From contig JABMQB010000631.1 in assembly GCA_013203525.1 (NCBI GenBank), positions 1 through 13,779 on the forward strand: a stretch of 13,779 bases of DNA, read 5' to 3'. This DNA is from Mariniphaga sp. (lineage in GTDB: Bacteria > Bacteroidota > Bacteroidia > Bacteroidales > Prolixibacteraceae). Below, piece after piece: positions 6,743 to 13,705 of this stretch. Numbering within the stretch: position 1 is the first letter of the stretch; each line of letters begins with the position of its first letter. Position numbers and translations under genes: made by a program. The notes below the pieces were generated by a model, which did not search any database, had not been told where the DNA came from, and saw only the letters and a list, made by a program, of their open reading frames with translations.

Positions 6743-7732
6743 TTAAAATACAATTTCAGGTATTCCTTTTTGCCAATTAATTTTAACATTTGATATAAAC
6801 CATGTTTTCCCCATATCGTTATTTCCCTGAAAAAACAAGTAGTCATTGCCATTGGGATTGGCAAATATATGTGGATGCCCCGATTCACTTGAATTCCATT
6901 CACCGGGTTTTCCGTTGGATAAAAAAGGTAGGTTTGACATGCGAGTCCAATTCACTCCATCAACACTTTTTGCGACACCTATTTGTTGGGGTGCATTGTT
7001 ATAAGCTCCTGCATAAAACATAAATAGCTCCCCGTTTTTTTCAATAATAGAAGCTCCCTCAATACAGTCTTGTTCCCAGGGTAGTTCCGGTTTTAACATT
7101 GGTTCTTCACTGGATAAATTTTGCCAATCGTCACGATTAAAGTTGGTATTACCGGGAGCCGCAGCAACTCCCTGCATCTGTATTTTAAAATCCGGGTCGC
7201 GGGTTGCATAATAAAGGAAATATTTATCCTTAAAATGAATTACTTCCGCATCGATAGCACGGCCACAGTTCCAGTTACCATCAGGGTGGAAAATCGGATT
7301 TGTTTTATTCCGTGTAAAATGAATACCGTCGGTTGACCAGGCATGGCAAATGGCATCGTTTTTACCGTTACCATAGGTCTGATAAAAAAGATTGACTTTC
7401 CCATCAATTACCAAAGCACAGGGTGCAGCAAAACCTTTAGCTTCGTAAGTTGCTTCAGAGTCGGTATTTACCTCGCCAATCCGTTCCCAATTAATTACAT
7501 CGTTGCTTTGGGCAACACCAACTCCCCATCCTAATGGAATACCTTCAGGATTGGTAGTGCCGGGAATTGAGTAATACATCAGGTATTTCCCATTAAAAAA
7601 AACCACATGCGGATCTTTTGCAAAAGGACGGTCTAAACGGGTTGTATCGCCAAACATCATTGGTGTTTGCTGTGCAAAAACAACAGAATTCATAAAAAAC
7701 AGGAAAGAAAACAAAAACAATAATTTTTTCAT
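6743..7732 (-). CDS. GH43-like family glycosidase, secreted
   Basis: A 329-residue exported protein with signal peptide about 1-20 (cleavage after VVFA, before QQTP) and a single five-bladed beta-propeller. The three-acid layout of clan GH-F/GH-J-like enzymes can be traced: D40 in AKDPHV (likely base), D161 in AIDAEV (likely pKa modulator) and E225 in CIEGAS (likely general acid). SGHPHIF at 284-290 supplies the histidines often found near the central metal or water. Blade motifs of the type GKYLMYYS and GVNWTRM recur. The exact subfamily and substrate are not recognisable; arabinosidase, xylosidase, galactosidase or anhydrogalactosidase-like activities are all possible. It sits 37 bases after the GH29 gene in the same orientation and is probably cotranscribed. 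Confidence 0.75.
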   Translation of the reverse strand: MKKLLFLFSFLFFMNSVVFAQQTPMMFGDTTRLDRPFAKDPHVVFFNGKYLMYYSIPGTTNPEGIPLGWGVGVAQSNDVINWERIGEVNTDSEATYEAKGFAAPCALVIDGKVNLFYQTYGNGKNDAICHAWSTDGIHFTRNKTNPIFHPDGNWNCGRAIDAEVIHFKDKYFLYYATRDPDFKIQMQGVAAAPGNTNFNRDDWQNLSSEEPMLKPELPWEQDCIEGASIIEKNGELFMFYAGAYNNAPQQIGVAKSVDGVNWTRMSNLPFLSNGKPGEWNSSESGHPHIFANPNGNDYLFFQGNNDMGKTWFISNVKINWQKGIPEIVF

Positions 7733-7769
7733 TCTGAAATATTTAATGATTTATTGTATTATTTGCTGA

Positions 7770-9299
7770 CTATTTGATTTCTATTTTAAAAACAACAGCC
7801 ATTTCATCATCTGGATTATCATTTGTTTGAATCACTAATCCATTTTCTGTTATATTAAAATCTATTGCCGATGAATTTCCCGGAATTGATACCTTTTTAA
7901 TTTCGATGGTCTCAATCAATTTATTTTTTGCAAAAGCTTCAAGAAGAATCTTCTGATTTGTTCCCGGATTACCCAATATCGTTGCATAAATTATTTTTCC
8001 TTTGGTCGTATAACGAATATCTTTTTCAGAATACTTAATTTTTAAAAACTCCTGATGATTTTCAAAATTTCCTTCAGGCTCAATTGTCGGACCCTCACCA
8101 TAAGTATACCATGGCCGTGTTTCATAAATAGCTTCTCCATATTTATTCAGCCATTCCCCAATTTCAAGCAAAACTCTTCGTTGGTTTTCAGGAATAGTAC
8201 CATTAGCCATTGGAGAAATATTTAAAAGCAACACCCCATTTTTACTAACTATATCGATTAAAACATGTAGTACATCTGTAGTTTCTTTTATTTCCAAATC
8301 CTGCGTATAACACCAACTTCCTTTGCTCAAAGTCTCATCCGTCATCCACGACTTCTCTTCCAACCGGTTTTTGCGTGATTTCTCAAGGTCATCTACGGTT
8401 GTTTCCAAAGGCAAATCATTTTGTTTACGAATAATAACTACCTCTTTCCCTAACTTTTCAGCTTCATTCAAATAATATGCACAAAATTTTTGCCTGTATT
8501 CTTCTGGAATTTGATCAAGCCATGAATCAAACCAAATGATATCGGGCTGATAATTGTCGATAACTTCCTTTAATTTTCCAAACCAAACTTCTTCGAGCCA
8601 TTTTTCTTCAGGAATATTTCCGTATAAATAATTTAACTTCGGGTCATCAAGAGTCTGAGGAGTTCCCTCAAAAAGCGGGTAATGGCTGTTCCAGAATTTC
8701 ATTCGAATATTATCTGATCCGGCCATTTCTTCTTCCTCCTTTCCTTTATATCGCTGTAGGTTCCTGGCATGATGAAAGGTAGTAATCAGTTTCATACCAT
8801 TAGCTCTAATTTCTTTTTCAAGTTCACCTGTAATATCTCTTTTTGGGCCTTTATCAAAGGTATTCCATGGTGTAACTTTGCTTGCCCACATTGAAAATCC
8901 ATCGTGATGTTCAGCAACCGGCCCAGCGAATCTGGCACCGGCTTTTGCAAATAAATCAGCCCATTCTTTGGCATCAAAATTTTCGGCCTTAAACATTGGC
9001 ACAAAATCATGGTAGCCAAATTTCGAGAGATTCCCGTATTTTTCAACATGGTATTTATATTCACTTCCTCCTTCATAATTCACGGATCGGGGGTACCATT
9101 CACTACCAAAAGCCGGAACTGAATAAACACCCCAATGGAAATAAATACCGAATTTAGCATCTTGAAACCATTGTGGTTCTTCGTTGTGTTGTGCCAACGA
9201 CTCCCAGGTCGGTTCGTATTTAGGGATTATGTCTTTCTTATTTGAGGAACAACTCATAAAAAAGACAAACAAAATCAAGATAAAAATGTAATTTTTCAT
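7770..9299 (-). CDS. GH29 alpha-L-fucosidase-like lipoprotein
   Basis: GH29 enzymes release alpha-L-fucose, and some release alpha-L-galactose, by a retaining mechanism. The 509-residue protein begins with a lipoprotein signal whose lipobox ends at C17, followed by SSNKK, so it should be anchored in a membrane on the outside of the cytoplasm. GH29 motifs are clear: AKFGIYFHWGVYSVPAF (48-64), AEHHDGFSMW (129-138), TFHHARN (174-180) and IIWFDSW (254-260), where D258 is the expected nucleophile. The acid/base residue is not certain; a glutamate in the WMTDETLSKGSW segment is a candidate. The SPMANGTIP motif follows, then a C-terminal beta-sandwich from about 400. It is 20 bases downstream of the mutarotase gene, linking release of an L-sugar to handling of that sugar. 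Confidence 0.93.
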   Translation of the reverse strand: MKNYIFILILFVFFMSCSSNKKDIIPKYEPTWESLAQHNEEPQWFQDAKFGIYFHWGVYSVPAFGSEWYPRSVNYEGGSEYKYHVEKYGNLSKFGYHDFVPMFKAENFDAKEWADLFAKAGARFAGPVAEHHDGFSMWASKVTPWNTFDKGPKRDITGELEKEIRANGMKLITTFHHARNLQRYKGKEEEEMAGSDNIRMKFWNSHYPLFEGTPQTLDDPKLNYLYGNIPEEKWLEEVWFGKLKEVIDNYQPDIIWFDSWLDQIPEEYRQKFCAYYLNEAEKLGKEVVIIRKQNDLPLETTVDDLEKSRKNRLEEKSWMTDETLSKGSWCYTQDLEIKETTDVLHVLIDIVSKNGVLLLNISPMANGTIPENQRRVLLEIGEWLNKYGEAIYETRPWYTYGEGPTIEPEGNFENHQEFLKIKYSEKDIRYTTKGKIIYATILGNPGTNQKILLEAFAKNKLIETIEIKKVSIPGNSSAIDFNITENGLVIQTNDNPDDEMAVVFKIEIK

Positions 9300-9319
9300 G
9301 GTAAATAGGTTTTTATAAG

Positions 9320-9673
9320 TTAAGTATCCAGTTTATAGATTCGTTTCATTAATTGCCATTTTTCATCGGCAGTGGCATCTTCCGATGTATTTTGAAATTT
9401 TGAGACATAAGCCTCCCATTCCGATTGCCGGGGTTTATTGGCTAACTCGCTCATTGCTTTATCATGGTCAAAATCCGAAACAGTATCCATTATCATAAAA
9501 AGCTGGTTATTTAGTATGTAAATTTCCATATCAAGAATGCCAACTTCTTTCATACCCTGAGTAATTTCATTCCAAACAGCTCCCGGGGCATGTACTTTCG
9601 TATACTCTTCAATTAATTGAGGATTGTTTTTTAAATGTAAGGTTTTACAAAACTTTTTAATTTTAACTCTCAT
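9320..9673 (-). CDS. L-rhamnose/L-fucose mutarotase family protein
   Basis: A 117-residue protein of the L-rhamnose mutarotase family (RhaM type, dimeric ferredoxin-like barrel) that interconverts alpha and beta anomers of L-sugars. Supporting segments are EEYTKVHAPGAVWNEI (22-37), carrying the family histidine and the W-x-E region, then DMEIYILNNQLFMIMD and SEWEAYVSKFQ. The C-terminal DEKWQLMKRIYKL is typical of the Bacteroidota versions usually placed with L-fucose or L-rhamnose genes. I chose the ATG at 9673; a longer start at 9748 would run into the 3' end of the upstream manC-like gene (which ends at 9705) and adds an unconserved stretch. It follows that gene by 31 bases. Substrate could be L-fucose, L-rhamnose or, given gme in the cluster, L-galactose. 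Confidence 0.88.
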   Translation of the reverse strand: MRVKIKKFCKTLHLKNNPQLIEEYTKVHAPGAVWNEITQGMKEVGILDMEIYILNNQLFMIMDTVSDFDHDKAMSELANKPRQSEWEAYVSKFQNTSEDATADEKWQLMKRIYKLDT

Positions 9674-9704
9674 ATTATCCGGTTTTAGTATCTTATTTAA
9701 GTTA

Positions 9705-10782
9705 TTACAAGTATTGCTTTTTATTTGTATTATTAAGTTGCTCAACAATTATTTTAATGTCCTCAGCTTTATTACGTTTACAAACCAGGGTAGTGTTACC
9801 ATCCTGCACAACTATAATGTCGTCATTCCTACAACGGCAACGATCCCATTTTCAGAGTGGACATATGAATTGTTAGAATCCAGAAAAATAGCATCACCAT
9901 TATTGGCATTTCCGTTTTTATCTTTTAAACCATTTTGATAAACCGACTCCCAGCTTCCAAGGTCATTCCATTCAAAATTTCCTTCCACCAAATAAACATT
10001 TGAAGCTTTTTCCATTATTCCGTAATCGACAGAAACACTTTCAACTGCACGGCAAACAGTATCAAGAGTTTCATTAAATGAGTGTTTCCCTATTTCTTGC
10101 TGAATTTTTCTTAATTCATAATATAATTCCGGAGCATATTGTTTTACTGATTCAAGAAATACCGATACTTTAAAAATAAATAAACCGCTGTTCCAATAAA
10201 ATCCTCCCTTTTTAAGGTAACTGGTTGCTGTGACTTGGTCGGGTTTTCAACAAACTGTTTAATTTTAAATTGTTTAATTGAATTCCTTCCTGTAATATCT
10301 TCAGCTGTTTGAATATAACCATAACCCGTTGCCGGTGAATTGGGTGTGATACCAATAGTGACAATACCCTCATTTTCCAATGCAATTATTATTGCAGCAT
10401 GAATAGTTTCGCTAAAAAGCTTTTCATTATGAATGTGGTGGTCTGAAGGTGAAACAACCATAATCCCTTCAGGATTTTCTAATTCAGCAAACATAGCGGC
10501 TAAACCGATACAAGGAAGCGTATTTTTACCAACAGGCTCGTAAATAAGGTTTTCTCTATAGAGCATCGATGTTTGGCCTTCTAATACCGCCGACTGAGAT
10601 TTATTGGAAACAATGTAAATATTCTCAGTGGAAATAAAAGTTGAGAATCTGGAGATTGTGGATTGAATCAATGATTCATCATTAAATATTTTAAAAAACT
10701 GCTTTGGTTTGACAGTCCGACTCCAGGGCCAGAAACGTGTCCCTGAACCACCAGCCATAATCAAACAAAATAAATCTTTCAT
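9705..10782 (-). pseudogene. manC: Mannose-1-phosphate guanylyltransferase, two single-base frameshifts
   Basis: Makes GDP-mannose from GTP and mannose 1-phosphate. The N-terminus has the nucleotide-binding GGSGTRFWPWSR (11-22) and KPKQ (25-28). The frame then breaks. At the T-run 10244-10247 one base is missing: the present frame reads FVENPT, but adding one A to the coding strand gives the canonical FVEKPD and continues into YLKKGGFYWNSG and the rest of the domain. A second missing base near 9824 interrupts VVG; adding one G gives GMDDIIVVQDGNTTLVCKR and runs to a TAA at 9705-9707. With both bases restored the gene is exactly 360 codons, normal for the family. Both changes are homopolymer contractions and conservation persists after each, so sequencing error or very recent inactivation are both possible. 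It lies 74 bases after the kinase fusion gene. Confidence 0.88.
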
Positions 10783-10856
10783 AATTCTATTTCTAATTTA
10801 TCATTCCAAAAACAACGAAAAATATTTTTCTGGTTTGAATACATTTAAATAAATTA

Positions 10857-11993
10857 TTAGTGCCTGATTTTAACATTAATTGTCCCAACTACGTCTTTTT
10901 CAGAAGGAAATATGACATATCCTCCTCCGGCACCCGATGTAATTGCCCCTGAATATAGGGGAAAATAATTGGTTTGCATCTCCTCCATAATCCAGTCAGG
11001 AACTGTATATGGCAACATTTTATCCCAAGCCAGAAAAGTTTCTTTCATTGATTCACCTAACAATTGTATATCCTTTTTTGAAATTGCTTCAAAACATTTC
11101 TCTCCTGATTTTCCAAGTTCCTTAACTATAGTTTTATCAATGTTTTTTTTCAGAATCGGATTGTAACCTTCCGGGCGTGGTTGCAGAGGCGCAAAATGAA
11201 GGACACCTGAAAGCCAATTACAGGTTTCATTATCAATAATCGTTTCAATATGGTCAGGCCAGAAATTTCCATTATAATCAAGCCTGCTAATACCTGGCAC
11301 CAATAATCCAATATGATCCTGGGAACCCGAAATATATTCCGATCCAGGTGGATTTTCGGCCCCAAAAAGTAATTCTGCATTCCTTAATGGATTGCCTTCC
11401 GGGTATTTATCTCCCCATAATTCAATTCCCACTTTACGTGAACTGGTTGCCATTCCCGACCGGTCGTTAAAATCAATGGTTGGCCATATTTGAGCCACGA
11501 CAACTGAACCCGGATATTTTTCTGAAACCCATGGTTGATCCATCCAGCCACCCGCTAAACAAACCCGGTAAGGAAACTTTGTTTCCATTTTAGAATCAGA
11601 GCTTGACCTTGCCGGTAATCCTTCCTCAGGAATACGTTCCAATACTATTAATTCTACTCCATTTTCTTCACACAAACGTTTTTTGCCTGAAGTATAACCA
11701 TCAGAATTGACTATAAATATATCAGGCTTAAGAATTTTCATATCGGGCTCAAAATCCAGCATTCCCAATCCGGTAGAAATATGTGCTTCTTCGACATACT
11801 TAAGTGCCCCAACCATGTACATGCGCTCTTTTTGAGTGAAATAGGGTACCTTACCTTTAAGCAATTCCAGATTTTTATCCTGCCCTAAATAAACATGTAC
11901 TTTCCCATAAGATGCCGCTGTTTTTAAAAATGCAATATGCCCGGCGTGTAAGAGGTCATAACAACCACTTACCATTACTATTTTTTCATTCAT
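10857..11993 (-). CDS. Nucleotidyltransferase-GHMP kinase fusion protein
   Basis: A 378-residue two-domain protein. Residues 1-about 135 are a cytidylyltransferase-like domain: GCYDLLHAGH at 10-19 with the HxGH signature at H16-H19, KERMYMV at 55-61, and a closing ARSSSDSK motif at 128-135 in the place of the ISTT-type motif. Residues about 142-378 look like a GHMP kinase: RVCLAGGWMDQ at 143-153, SGMATSSRK at 179-187 as the ATP-loop motif, and SGAGGGYVI at 353-361 as motif 3. The kinase part is shorter than free GHMP kinases. By analogy with HldE and with fucokinase/GDP-fucose pyrophosphorylase (FKP), which also join sugar kinase and nucleotidyltransferase, it probably phosphorylates and activates a sugar; domain order and fold differ from both. 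Sugar and nucleotide are unknown. An intrinsic terminator precedes it. Confidence 0.75.
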   Translation of the reverse strand: MNEKIVMVSGCYDLLHAGHIAFLKTAASYGKVHVYLGQDKNLELLKGKVPYFTQKERMYMVGALKYVEEAHISTGLGMLDFEPDMKILKPDIFIVNSDGYTSGKKRLCEENGVELIVLERIPEEGLPARSSSDSKMETKFPYRVCLAGGWMDQPWVSEKYPGSVVVAQIWPTIDFNDRSGMATSSRKVGIELWGDKYPEGNPLRNAELLFGAENPPGSEYISGSQDHIGLLVPGISRLDYNGNFWPDHIETIIDNETCNWLSGVLHFAPLQPRPEGYNPILKKNIDKTIVKELGKSGEKCFEAISKKDIQLLGESMKETFLAWDKMLPYTVPDWIMEEMQTNYFPLYSGAITSGAGGGYVIFPSEKDVVGTINVKIRH

Positions 11994-12009
11994 AAAATCT
12001 TTTAGAAAT

Positions 12010-12046
12010 AAAAAAAGGCTACCCGGATTTTTCCAATGATAGCCTT
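12010..12046 (-). terminator. Intrinsic terminator or attenuator between gme and the kinase fusion gene
   Basis: Read on the - strand, AAGGCTA (12046-12040) pairs with TAGCCTT (12021-12015). An inner TTGGA/TCCGG stem around AAAA extends the hairpin, and a T-run of seven (12016-12010) follows. It lies in a 67-base gap between two genes of the same orientation, 17 bases before the next ATG. It therefore either ends the gme transcript or works as an attenuator for the downstream genes. Confidence 0.8.
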
Positions 12047-12060
12047 AATCCAACTTAAAT

Positions 12061-13029
12061 TTATTTTTTCTTAGTCATTTCTTCTTTTATCCAGTTGTAT
12101 GTTTTTTCCATACCAAGCTCCAATGAGATAGAAGGTGCCCAATTTAAATAGTGTTTAATTAAAGTATTTTCACTATTTCTTCCACGGACGCCTTTAGGGG
12201 CATTCAGATCATAAGTCCGCTTTAATTTGTATCCGGCTATATTTTCCACAATATCAACCAATCTGTTTATTGAAACCATTTCATCGCTTCCCAGATTAAG
12301 TGGCTCAATTATATCACTATACATAATCTTTAATATTCCTTCAATACAATCATCGATATACATAAAACTACGGGTTTGTTCACCGTCGCCCCAGATATTA
12401 ATTTCATCTTTTTCGTTTAGTTTTCCGTCAATTACCTTACGACACATTGCAGCAGGTGCCTTTTCCCTGCCTCCATCGTATGTCCCAAATGGGCCATAAA
12501 CATTGTGGAAACGTGCAACACGTGTTGTAAGCCCATAATCTTCCATAAAATGCCGGCACATCCTTTCTGAAAAAAGTTTTTCCCATCCGTAACCATCTTC
12601 TGCCAATGCAGGATATGCATCTTCTTCTTTTAATCCGGGATTATCTATATCTGTTTGTTTTTCTGCATTATAAACACAAGCCGATGAAGCATAAAAAAAA
12701 CGGGTAATACCCAGATCACGGGCGGCCATTAAAAGGTGAGTATTAATTAAAACACTCAACATACAGTCGGCTTTGTTATTCTCAATAAAACCCCTTCCGC
12801 CCATATCGGGAGCAAGGGTGAAGACTTCATTATAACCATTTAAAGCGGTGTAGCAATTTTCTTTAATATTGAGGTCAAGTACGAGATTATCTACGTCCTT
12901 GTGAACCTGATACCATTTTGTAATGGATTTTTTATCAACCGCCCTTACATCGTGGCCCATATCTTTCAATTTCCGGGCAAGGTGACCACCAATAAATCCA
13001 CCTGCGCCTGCAACAACTATTCTTTTCAT
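12061..13029 (-). CDS. gme: GDP-mannose 3,5-epimerase
   Basis: A 322-residue extended short-chain dehydrogenase that converts GDP-D-mannose to GDP-L-galactose, with GDP-L-gulose as a side product. The NAD-binding glycine motif GAGGFIG is at 8-14. Features specific to GME compared with other epimerases are MGGRGFI (76-82), YASSACVY (113-120, with C118 corresponding to the catalytic cysteine of the plant enzyme), the YxxxK pair Y147/K151 and RFHNVYGPFGT (173-183). GGREKAPAAMCRK (186-198) has K190 at the position of the second catalytic residue, followed by GDGEQTRSFMYIDD (214-227), LGSDEMVS and GVRGRNS (280-286). All catalytic residues are kept. It is the first gene of the leftward cluster, divergent from the LacI-type gene. 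In plants GME feeds ascorbate; in bacteria it serves L-galactose-containing glycans. Confidence 0.92.
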   Translation of the reverse strand: MKRIVVAGAGGFIGGHLARKLKDMGHDVRAVDKKSITKWYQVHKDVDNLVLDLNIKENCYTALNGYNEVFTLAPDMGGRGFIENNKADCMLSVLINTHLLMAARDLGITRFFYASSACVYNAEKQTDIDNPGLKEEDAYPALAEDGYGWEKLFSERMCRHFMEDYGLTTRVARFHNVYGPFGTYDGGREKAPAAMCRKVIDGKLNEKDEINIWGDGEQTRSFMYIDDCIEGILKIMYSDIIEPLNLGSDEMVSINRLVDIVENIAGYKLKRTYDLNAPKGVRGRNSENTLIKHYLNWAPSISLELGMEKTYNWIKEEMTKKK

Positions 13030-13051
13030 TCAATAAATTTTTCTATTCATA

Positions 13052-13081
13052 CAAATATTACTAATAAATCTGATATGGCAA
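13052..13081 (-). promoter_or_regulatory. Candidate promoter for gme
   Basis: On the - strand TAATATTTG (13060-13052) resembles the Bacteroidota -7 element but has one extra base in the spacer. A TTG (13081-13079) lies 18 bases further upstream, near the -33 position. It would place transcription start about 15-20 bases ahead of the gme ATG. The match is imperfect. Confidence 0.3.
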
Positions 13082-13105
13082 TTACCTTAAATGTTGTTAA
13101 TAATT

Positions 13106-13131
13106 TGCAAAGGTTTCCGCAATGCTTTGCA
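13106..13131. promoter_or_regulatory. Candidate operator: TGCAAAG/CTTTGCA inverted repeat
   Basis: TGCAAAG (13106-13112) and CTTTGCA (13125-13131) form a perfect 7-bp inverted repeat with a 12-base spacer. TGCAAA-type half-sites occur in many LacI-family operators, and a LacI-type gene is next door. Spacing is wider than in classical LacI sites, so this is only a candidate. Confidence 0.3.
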
Positions 13132-13172
13132 GTGGTAAAAAAATGTTGAAGAACATGTACGGTTAAATATAT

Positions 13173-13208
13173 TTTAAAATGTATTTTATAAATAGAATAC
13201 ATTTTAAA
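13173..13208. repeat. 13-bp perfect inverted repeat in the gme-lacI intergenic region
   Basis: TTTAAAATGTATT (13173-13185) and AATACATTTTAAA (13196-13208) are perfect inverted copies separated by ten bases. The left arm overlaps ATTTTAAAAT, itself a palindrome. No T-run follows that would make it a terminator, and the nearest gene ends are far away. It lies upstream of the LacI-gene promoter candidate. A binding site for a dimeric regulator is the simplest reading; the repeat is visible, the function is inferred. Confidence 0.5.
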
Positions 13209-13241
13209 GAGGATTGCAGACTTTTGCACTTTAGAATTACG

Positions 13242-13249
13242 TAAATTTG
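13242..13249 (+). promoter_or_regulatory. Candidate -7 promoter element for the LacI-family gene
   Basis: TAAATTTG matches TAnnTTTG exactly, 24 bases before the ATG at 13274. A TTTG at 13223-13226 is slightly too close (15-base spacing) to be an ideal -33 element. Confidence 0.5.
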
Positions 13250-13273
13250 TATTTTTCTTTTTGAAAATATCGA

Positions 13274-13705
13274 ATGAGTAAACGACACATTTCATTAAAA
13301 GATTTAGCTAAGGAATTAAATGTGTCTATTTCGACTATTTCACGGGGCCTAAAAAATCATCCTGACATAAACCACGAGCTTGCAAAAAAAATTCAAAAAC
13401 TTGCAAAAGAATGGAATTATTCGCCAAATCCATTGGCAATGGGCTTATTAAAACAACAAACCAGGATGATCGGGGTGATTGTCCCCGACCTTGTAACCCA
13501 TTTCTATTCATCCATAATTTTAGGAATTGAATTTGTGGCAAAAAAGCATGGTTATTATATTGTAATAGCCTCATCAAATGAATCATATATTAAAGAAATT
13601 GAATCGGTTGAAAATCTACTTAAAACAAGGGTTGAGGGAATTATATACTCAACCCAAATAGGAATTCGAAAAATTGGGTTTAATAATTTGGAAATTATCA
13701 GTTAA
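13274..13705 (+). pseudogene. LacI-family transcriptional regulator, truncated by an insertion
   Basis: The N-terminal 124 residues are a normal LacI/PurR-type regulator. The helix-turn-helix lies at about 6-26 (ISLKDLAKELNVSISTISR), the hinge region is about 45-62 (YSPNPLAMGLLKQQ), and the start of the ligand-binding domain is IGVIVPDLVTHFYSSIILGIE (66-86) to ENLLKTRVEGII (113-124). Homology then stops. The last 19 residues (125-143) are unlike any LacI protein and read through what appears to be the end of an insertion sequence. Full-length family members have about 330-345 residues, so about two thirds is missing and effector sensing should be lost. Position and divergence from gme suggest it regulated the sugar cluster. 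The rest of the gene may continue beyond the element, outside the window. Confidence 0.8.

Noticed and set aside
9674..9748. Longer start for the mutarotase gene
   Set aside because: It would overlap the restored 3' end of the manC-like gene (stop at 9705) and adds a segment unlike the family.
9624..9938. 104-codon open frame on the + strand
   Set aside because: It lies opposite the mutarotase start and the manC-like 3' end, and shows no recognisable domain; it is open only because it shadows those genes.
10817..10830. Perfect palindrome GAAAAATATTTTTC before the manC-like gene
   Set aside because: A short A+T-only palindrome in A+T-rich intergenic DNA; expected by chance and without promoter or terminator features.
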